From DUQW01 sp050953805 (GTDB lineage Bacteria > Bacillota_I > Bacilli_A > Acholeplasmatales > Acholeplasmataceae): a stretch of DNA of 64,000 bases. The notes beneath the pieces were generated by a model. That model was not told where the DNA came from and made no database searches. It saw only the letters and a program-made list of their open reading frames with translations. Each line of letters starts with the position of its first letter. The first letter of the stretch is position 1. A program made the position numbers and the translations under genes. Where the stretch lies: assembly GCA_050953805.1 (NCBI GenBank), contig JBMNNE010000002.1, positions 124,001 to 188,000 of the forward strand, read 5' to 3'. Positions 58,544-64,000 of this stretch are shown here, in pieces.

Positions 58544-59965
58544 TTACACCCCGTCTTTCACATTAACTCTGAAGAGTTTTCTAACAGCGTTACCGAAAAT
58601 ATAAATAATCGCTGTGAAGTAAACAATTGCCGCGGCAATAACGTCAATAATTTCTGGTTGTAATCCTCTAATTTCCATAAAAGTTCCACCTTGAGTTAAA
58701 TACCCAAAGAAGAGACCGGCTAACATTACACCCCATGGATTATTTTGACCGAGCAAGGCAACTGAAATACCCATAAACCCTTCACTTGGTAAAGCATTAC
58801 CAACATTTATATATTTACCGGTAGTACTTAAATACATTGAAGCTCCGGCAACTCCGGCGATCGCTCCCGCTAACATAAATGATTGAACGCTTCTCTTAAT
58901 ATGGTCAATACCCGCATACTCTCCAGCATCTTTATTCATTCCAACTGCTGTAAACTCGTATCCGATAGTTGTTTTCTTAAAGATAAACCACACTAAAAAT
59001 ACCAGTAATAAAGCAATTAATAAACTACCTTGAATAAATGATCCTGAGAAAATTTTATCTAAACCAAATCTTGGAACTGCTGTTCCTTATGGAATTGGTA
59101 ATGATTGGTTATTGTTTGCGTTATAAACAGTTGTTCTAACTAAATAGTTAACTAAATATAATGCAATATAGTTAAGCATAATTGTTGTTACCGTTTCGTG
59201 AATGTTTTTCTTAACTTTAAGTAGTGCTGGTAAAAACGCCCAAAGTGCACCAACTATAGCAGCAAAAACTACCCCAAAAAACCAGTTGGCAGCACCAAAT
59301 GGTCCATTATGTGCAGTATAAATTGCAACAAATCCACCCACTAATAATTGTCCAGTAGCCCCAATATTAAACATTCCGGTCCGATATGCTACAGCTACCG
59401 ATAACCCTGTTAAAATAATCGGTGTTGCATAATAAAAGACATTACCTATCGATCTAGCATTTCTAAAACCTGCGGTTAATAGAGTGCCCATCGCTCCGAA
59501 TGCTTTATTAGGTGCAATTACTAAAAGAATTAATAATCCAAATAAAATACCGGCAACAATCGCAAAAAAGATTGAAAATGCTTTAACTCCAGTTTCGCTT
59601 CTAACTTTTTGTGGTAATGTTTTAAAGAAATTGACGAAATTCTTCGGAAAGTTAACGAAAAAGTTTTTAACTTTTCCTGGTAACTCTTTAAAGAATTTCA
59701 CAAAGCCTTTGCCAAAACCGACAAAAAATTCTTTTAAATTTCTTGGTAAGTTTTTGAAAAATCTAACAAATCCTTTACCAAACTTAATTGATTTAGTCTT
59801 AATTGAATGTCCTAATCTAACAAAGAAACCAGGAATTCCGAGGAAGAAATTTTTCACACCAACACCAAACTTAACGGCTCCGTGTTTAACTTTATGCCAA
59901 AAGTTAACACACGATTGTTTAATTTTTTGGCCTAGTCTGACAAAAAAGTTTTTTACCTTTTCCAT
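58544..59965 (-). pseudogene. Nucleoside ABC transporter permease (first subunit) with an in-frame TAA and N-terminal 11-mer repeats
   Basis: The frame is open from the ATG at 59965 (AGGAGGT site) to a TAA at 59087-59089, then in the same frame for 180 more codons to 58544. Coding similarity continues without a gap: the first part ends NNNQSLPIP, and the second continues GTAVPRFGLDKIFSG and FTAVGMNKDAGEYAGI (coupling loop). The BPD_transp_2 core has about 8 TM helices once rejoined. Unusually, residues 5-125 are eleven tandem 11-residue cationic, aromatic repeats before the first TM helix. The stop may be a real nonsense mutation, a sequencing error or a readthrough site. A product restarting at 58993 would lack half the permease. 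Confidence 0.85.
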
Positions 59966-61479
59966 TAAACTTTACCTCCTGACATATAGAGTCCGATTTC
60001 TTCATAAGTTGTTTCTTTAGGATCAACTTCGGCAGTAACTCTACCTTCAAACATAACTAAAACTCTATCACTTAATTTAAAAACTTCATCTAATTCAAAT
60101 GAAACTAACAATATTCCTCTACCGTTGTTTCTTTCATTAATTAAAGCTTTATGTACATAATCAATTGCTCCAACATCTAATCCTCTTGTTGGTTGAACTG
60201 CAATAATTAATTTTGTGTCTCTTGAAATTTCTCTTGCTAGAATAACTTTTTGTTGATTACCACCACTCATACTTCTAGCAATGGTTCTTGAACCTAGAGC
60301 TGACCTAATATCAAATTTTTCAATTAATTCGTCTGAGTGTTCTCTAATGACATCAAACTTTAATAATCCACTCTTAGAAAATGGTTCTTTATAATATTCT
60401 TGAAGAGCAGCATTATAGTCAACTGGATAATCTAAAACTAATCCATGCTTATGTCTGTCTTCAGGAATATGTGAAAGTCCGCTTTCGGTTCTTTCTCGAA
60501 TTGAAAGATCAATTAATTCTACATCGCCTAATTTAATTGATCCTGTAGCACCTTTTAATAATCCTGTAATACTTTCAACTAATTCATTTTGACCGTTACC
60601 ATCAATACCAGCAATTGCTAAAATTTCTCCCGCTTTTACATCAAAAGAAATATTATCTAGTAGTTTTTTCTCAGTTCTATGGTCGACCATATCTAAATCT
60701 TTAATTGATAAAACTACTTCATCAGTTTCTACTTTTTCTCTTGGAACGTCAAATTTGATGGTTCGCCCAACCATCATTTGTGATAATTCTTGAGGTGTAG
60801 TTTCTGCGGTATTGACTGTCCCGATGTATTGTCCTGTTTTTAAAACTGAGACTCTATCAGTAATCGCCATAATTTCATCTAGTTTATGCGATATAAAGAT
60901 AATTGATTTACCTTCATTTTTAAGTTGTCTCATCGTTTCCATTAGTGCATCAATTTGTCCCGGTGTTAAAACCGCAGTTGGCTCGTCAAAAATTAAGATT
61001 TCAGCATCTCGATACAAGATCTTTAAAATCTCAACTCTTTGTTGCATCCCTACGGTTATATCACTGACAAGTGCATCTAAGTCAACTTCTAACCCATATC
61101 TCTTAGATATATCTTCAACTTTTTGTCTGGCTTCTTTTCTTTTAATAAAGCCCATTGTTGAGTCTTCATTACCTAAAATAATGTTATCAATTACGCTGAA
61201 TGTGTTCACCAGCCTAAAGTGCTGGTGAACCATTCCGATATTAAGAGCATACGCTTGGTGTGGGTTATCAATGTTTACTTTTTCTCCTCTAATATAAATG
61301 TCTCCTTCTTCTTGTTTATAGATTCCGAAAAGACAGTTCATTAAAGTCGTTTTTCCTGAACCATTTTCCCCCAATAATGCGTGAATTTCTCCTTTGCGTA
61401 ATTGAAATGTAACATTGTCGTTAGCTTTAATCCCAGGAAATACTTTAGTTATATTACGCATTTCTAAAATATAATCCAT
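59965..61479 (-). CDS. Nucleoside/simple-sugar ABC transporter ATP-binding protein (double ABC)
   Basis: The 504-residue protein has two ABC domains. The first has Walker A GENGSGKT (~37-44), VGMQQRVEILKIL and Walker B ILIFDEPTAVLTP. The second has GIDGNGQNE in place of a canonical P-loop, MSGGNQQKVILAREI and LIIAVQPTRGLDVGA, as usual in this sugar/nucleoside importer family, where only one site is fully catalytic. It powers uptake with the two permeases. Its stop overlaps the permease start. Confidence 0.94.
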   Translation of the reverse strand: MDYILEMRNITKVFPGIKANDNVTFQLRKGEIHALLGENGSGKTTLMNCLFGIYKQEEGDIYIRGEKVNIDNPHQAYALNIGMVHQHFRLVNTFSVIDNIILGNEDSTMGFIKRKEARQKVEDISKRYGLEVDLDALVSDITVGMQQRVEILKILYRDAEILIFDEPTAVLTPGQIDALMETMRQLKNEGKSIIFISHKLDEIMAITDRVSVLKTGQYIGTVNTAETTPQELSQMMVGRTIKFDVPREKVETDEVVLSIKDLDMVDHRTEKKLLDNISFDVKAGEILAIAGIDGNGQNELVESITGLLKGATGSIKLGDVELIDLSIRERTESGLSHIPEDRHKHGLVLDYPVDYNAALQEYYKEPFSKSGLLKFDVIREHSDELIEKFDIRSALGSRTIARSMSGGNQQKVILAREISRDTKLIIAVQPTRGLDVGAIDYVHKALINERNNGRGILLVSFELDEVFKLSDRVLVMFEGRVTAEVDPKETTYEEIGLYMSGGKV

Positions 61480-61512
61480 AGTTACTTTTCCTTACAATGT
61501 ATTTTCAAATAA

Positions 61513-62589
61513 TTATAATTGGTTGTCGACTACTACTTTTTTCAATCCTAATTGAGTTAATACTGAAATTTCTCCACTAGTATTTACAGTAACAGTACCG
61601 TTAGCTAATTTACCAAACATTTCTTCGTATTTAGCTTTAGTAAATGTTTTGAATCTTGAGAAATCATCAGTAATTCCGACGCCTGCGTTGCTAGCATCTA
61701 GAGTAATTGATTTACCACCAACGAATTTACCTTTATAATATAATTCTAATTGTTGGTAAACAGAGTTCTTTAATTGTTTTAACCCTGATGAAATAATTTT
61801 TTCCGATAAATGGTTTTGTGGAACGTTAGCTCCCATAACCCATTTTTGGCCACTTGGATGGCTTTCAGCTGCGGTAATGATGTTATTAATTGCTGTACCA
61901 GCAGCACAGAAAATTAATTCAACATCGTCATTATACCAAGAGGTAGCCATAACGTTAAATTCGGTATTTGGTTGGAATCCGCCTAGGTGAGTATACTTAA
62001 CTTTAACTGAATTATCTTCTAAGGTTAATTCATTAGCTGCTTTTTCTGCTCCTTGAATAAATCCGCTACCAAATCTAATTACTGCTGGAACTCCAGCTCC
62101 ACCCATGTAACCTAAATTTCTAAATCCATCATGAACTGCCGCATAACCTAATAAGAAACCTGATTGTGCCTCATCATAGAAAATAGAAATTGTGTTTTCT
62201 GCAATATTAGTTTGACCATCTTTTGAAGGTGTTGCATCCAATAAAATAAATTTAATGTTTGGATACTTAGTTTGTGCTTCAAAAATTGGACCAGCAAATG
62301 AGAATCCTGGTGTAACAATTACTTTAGCTCCACTTTCGGCAGCTAAGTCAATTGCCGCCATTCTACCAGCAGCACTGTTTTCAGAAGGTCTTAAATAGTG
62401 ATATTTAATCTTATGATCTTTACCATAAGCTTCAACACCTTCCCAGCTTCCTTGGTTAAATGAGTTGTCATTAACTGGACCATGGTCTGTAACTAAAATT
62501 ACATCATACTGGCCTTCATCGTCGCCACAACCAACGATAACTAGCCCCAATACTAAAATCAATAGTGTCATTAAAAATTTTTTCATCAT
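61513..62589 (-). CDS. BMP-family nucleoside-binding lipoprotein
   Basis: The ~358-residue substrate-binding lipoprotein has a signal peptide (MMKKFLMTLLILVLGLVIVGC, here split at the lipobox VIVGC). Bmp/PnrA signatures follow: VTDHGPVNDNSFNQGSWEG, KVIVTPGFSFAGPI, GYMGGAGVPAV and FCAAGTAINNIITAA. It delivers purine or pyrimidine nucleosides to the permease pair. The start is the first or second ATG (62589 or 62586) after AAGGAGG; an earlier ATG at 62631 lies before that site and within the operator. First gene of the operon. Confidence 0.94.
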   Translation of the reverse strand: MMKKFLMTLLILVLGLVIVGCGDDEGQYDVILVTDHGPVNDNSFNQGSWEGVEAYGKDHKIKYHYLRPSENSAAGRMAAIDLAAESGAKVIVTPGFSFAGPIFEAQTKYPNIKFILLDATPSKDGQTNIAENTISIFYDEAQSGFLLGYAAVHDGFRNLGYMGGAGVPAVIRFGSGFIQGAEKAANELTLEDNSVKVKYTHLGGFQPNTEFNVMATSWYNDDVELIFCAAGTAINNIITAAESHPSGQKWVMGANVPQNHLSEKIISSGLKQLKNSVYQQLELYYKGKFVGGKSITLDASNAGVGITDDFSRFKTFTKAKYEEMFGKLANGTVTVNTSGEISVLTQLGLKKVVVDNQL

Positions 62590-62608
62590 ATCCTCCTTAT
62601 ATTTTTTT

Positions 62609-62636
62609 GTTAAAAGCTGTATATACAACATTTAAC
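62609..62636 (-). promoter_or_regulatory. Palindromic operator of the nucleoside operon
   Basis: A perfect 10-bp core TGTATATACA (62618-62627) is flanked at equal distance by GTTAAA (62609-62614) and TTTAAC (62631-62636). The dyad spans 28 bases with two unpaired positions per arm. It sits between the promoter and the ribosome site of the BMP gene, where a bound GntR repressor would block elongation or initiation. Confidence 0.72.
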
Positions 62637-62651
62637 CTGTATGATAGCCTA

Positions 62652-62680
62652 ATAATACCACATAATGAAAGCGGTGTCAA
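62652..62680 (-). promoter_or_regulatory. Promoter of the nucleoside operon
   Basis: TTGACA (62680-62675) and TATTAT (62657-62652) are exactly 17 bases apart on the minus strand. Confidence 0.9.
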
Positions 62681-62740
62681 GCCTTTTTTAAAAAACGCTT
62701 ACATTTCTTTATTTATTTATTTTAATTCTAATTTAAAAAG

Positions 62741-62763
62741 TGAAAAAGGACCCTTAGGTCCTT
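62741..62763 (-). terminator. Terminator-like hairpin in the 62.7-62.9 kb gap
   Basis: AAGGACC/GGTCCTT forms a 7-bp stem with a 4-base loop and a T-run on the minus strand. It is a second terminator ~200 bases beyond the one for the last gene, so it may end a small separate transcript from 62770-62900. Confidence 0.7.
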
Positions 62764-62779
62764 AAAAATCGATTAGGGT

Positions 62780-62878
62780 TTATTTTTCTGTAAAATAATT
62801 AAACATTTTATTGTACAACTTTATGAACAAGTTTTTTGTCTGATATTGTCGTAAATTCGTTAATATAAAATTGTTCAT
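62780..62878 (-). CDS. Possible 32-residue small protein
   Basis: A short frame reads MNNFILTNLRQYQTKNLFIK and ends twelve residues later at TAA. It sits between two terminators, which is suggestive, but it has no ribosome site and AT-rich composition that yields such frames by chance. Confidence 0.15.
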   Translation of the reverse strand: MNNFILTNLRQYQTKNLFIKLYNKMFNYFTEK

Positions 62879-62911
62879 AGTTAATATATTGATACTATAT
62901 CTAAATATAGA

Positions 62912-62938
62912 AAAGCCAAATCATAACGACTTGGCTTT
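62912..62938 (-). terminator. Terminator of the gene at the right edge
   Basis: AAAGCCAA and TTGGCTTT form a perfect 8-bp stem with a ~11-base loop and a weak T-run on the minus strand, 27 bases after the stop codon. Confidence 0.8.
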
Positions 62939-62964
62939 CTTTAAAAATTGTATTTTAAATTTTA

Positions 62965-64000
62965 TTATGGTTGTTGATCTCCGGGTTGTTCAGAACCATC
63001 TGGATCTCCTCCCGGAATATCTGGAATATCTGGGATATCTGGAATATCACCGCCGCCGAAGTCATATCCAGCAAGGAAACTATCTAGATCAGGGATATCA
63101 CCTTCGAATGCAGCCAATAGTTCATCTTTAATTGCCATAATCTCTTCTTCTGGTAAATCAGCAACTTGTTCAATAATATCAGACATATCTTCTTCAGTTA
63201 AGTTTTCTTGTCCAGTAGTCATAATTTGATCATAAATATTTTGAACATTTGGATTTTCAGCTCCAACAGTTTCTAATGCCCCTAAAATATTATCTTTAAC
63301 TTTAGTAATAGTAACAAGGTCTTCAGTTTGAGTTGTTTCAATAATTACTTTAATATAACCTTCTTGAGCTTCAAAGCCTTTCATTTTAACTTTTTCACTT
63401 CCGAAGTTATTTAAGAAATCACCTAAAACTAGCCTATCTCCTTCAATAAAATCGGTAGCCCCAAACATACTTAATAAATCTGCGGTCTCTTGAGCGGTTA
63501 AGTGAATATTGTCACCAATTTGAAGATCGCCCAAGATAAATTGAACGTTACGATCGCTTTTATCTGTACTAATTCCGATTCTCATGGTTGTCACAAATTT
63601 CTTTGCCGGATTATCTTTGCGAGTCAAAGAAATTTTAAGATTGAGATGTAACCCTTCTACTTTTTTCACATCCATCGTTGGAATCGAAATCTTAACTTGA
63701 TATTCATTTTCACCTAAAGTTACTGTCGAATTTAACTCTTGATCACGCAACTCAAATTCAATCAATCTATTAATTTCTTTTTGTGTTAAGTTAACATATA
63801 ATTCCCCATCACCACTCTTAATTGATGAAAGAAGTAAGTTAGTAACTTTAGTTTTTAACAAGTCATCCATTTCTTCGCTACTTTGGAAGGGTTTATCAAC
63901 TACCTCTAAATCTTTATCAGAATAAAGTTTAGTTGTTTTTAATTCGGCTTTAACGGAATTTTCTTCGAATTTAACATCTAACAATTCATTAAAAGTTAAA
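62965..64000 (-). CDS. Hypothetical protein, 5' end cut by window edge
   Basis: The frame is open to the right edge. The first possible start inside the window (a TTG at 63984) is not convincing, because the codons before it (LTFNELLDVKF) also read as protein. At least 345 residues are visible: a beta-strand-rich region with two similar-looking blocks around LNLKISLTRKD and an acidic helical stretch (~240-305). The tail is Pro/Asp/Gly-rich, made of IPD triplets encoded by a 9-base tandem repeat at about 63013-63047. I recognise no family. A secreted or lipid-anchored protein is possible, but the N-terminus is not seen. Confidence 0.75.
   Translation of the reverse strand, partial: LTFNELLDVKFEENSVKAELKTTKLYSDKDLEVVDKPFQSSEEMDDLLKTKVTNLLLSSIKSGDGELYVNLTQKEINRLIEFELRDQELNSTVTLGENEYQVKISIPTMDVKKVEGLHLNLKISLTRKDNPAKKFVTTMRIGISTDKSDRNVQFILGDLQIGDNIHLTAQETADLLSMFGATDFIEGDRLVLGDFLNNFGSEKVKMKGFEAQEGYIKVIIETTQTEDLVTITKVKDNILGALETVGAENPNVQNIYDQIMTTGQENLTEEDMSDIIEQVADLPEEEIMAIKDELLAAFEGDIPDLDSFLAGYDFGGGDIPDIPDIPDIPGGDPDGSEQPGDQQP
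63013..63047. repeat. 9-base tandem repeat (GATATTCCA units)
   Basis: About four units of GATATTCCA or GATATCCCA on the minus strand encode IPDIPDIPDIP near the C-terminus of the right-edge protein. Such arrays can change length by slippage in whole-codon steps. Confidence 0.7.

Noticed and set aside
59484..60020. A 178-codon plus-strand frame opposite the permease N-terminus
   Set aside because: It mirrors the repetitive 11-mer coding region on the other strand; the repeat makes the antisense frame long by chance.
60812..61228. A 138-codon plus-strand frame inside the ABC ATPase gene
   Set aside because: It is the antisense of conserved Walker and signature regions and has no start context.

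Overview
The window is AT-rich, densely coded DNA from a low-GC Gram-positive-type bacterium, most like the Mycoplasmatota/Bacillota border (an Acholeplasma-, Izemoplasma- or RF39-like lineage). It uses the standard genetic code: Trp is TGG, the only Trp tRNA seen has a CCA anticodon, and TGA acts as a stop. Support comes from the hprK-lgt-HAD-trxB-whiA block, lipobox lipoproteins, a BMP-type nucleoside importer, class III ribonucleotide reductase and strong AGGAGG ribosome sites. The species cannot be fixed from the sequence alone.

Region 1 (1-10.6 kb, all minus strand) is a defence island. A compact run of six genes encodes a nuclease-methylase fusion of type I/IIG style, an HsdS specificity subunit, the three parts of an ABC-3C conflict system (SMEK-domain protein, small middle component, DUF2326 coiled-coil ATPase) and a DUF2971 protein. 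A GmrSD-like type IV restriction gene (DUF262-DUF1524-DUF5655) follows and runs off the left edge.

Region 2 (10.6-19.9 kb) holds tRNA-Gln, tRNA-His and tRNA-Trp, a two-TM protein of unknown role, and a probably mobile patch: a DUF4143 ATPase gene flanked by two degenerate direct repeats, with an IS3 OrfA remnant inside. A roughly 1400-residue repeat-built surface lipoprotein and a tandem-repeat intergenic region follow.

Region 3 (19.9-38.7 kb) carries a PadR-DUF1700-DUF4097 envelope-stress-type operon with a clear operator, a lipid kinase, a two-gene anaerobic ribonucleotide reductase locus (NrdD with a redoxin tail, then a catalytically degenerate NrdD fused to the NrdG activase), pta, a Y-family polymerase with YolD, an XRE regulator with a PF-repeat partner, tRNA-Ser and tex.

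Region 4 (38.7-53.6 kb) has two housekeeping operons: [membrane protein]-hprK-lgt-HAD-trxB-whiA-[membrane protein], and glnS-pcrA-mini UvrD-ligA-uvrA (DNA repair).

Region 5 (53.7-64 kb) is a nucleoside uptake and salvage operon: BMP lipoprotein, ABC ATPase, two permeases, two nucleoside phosphorylases, a GntR regulator and a YgjV/GNAT-like protein. It has a perfect promoter and a palindromic operator at its head. The first permease gene has an in-frame TAA and an N-terminal array of 11-residue amphipathic repeats. The last gene is a partial hypothetical protein running off the right edge.

The best candidates for something undescribed are the RM/ABC-3C/DUF2971 operon, the dead-NrdD::NrdG fusion, the 11-mer repeat extension on the permease, and the repeat-flanked ATPase unit.
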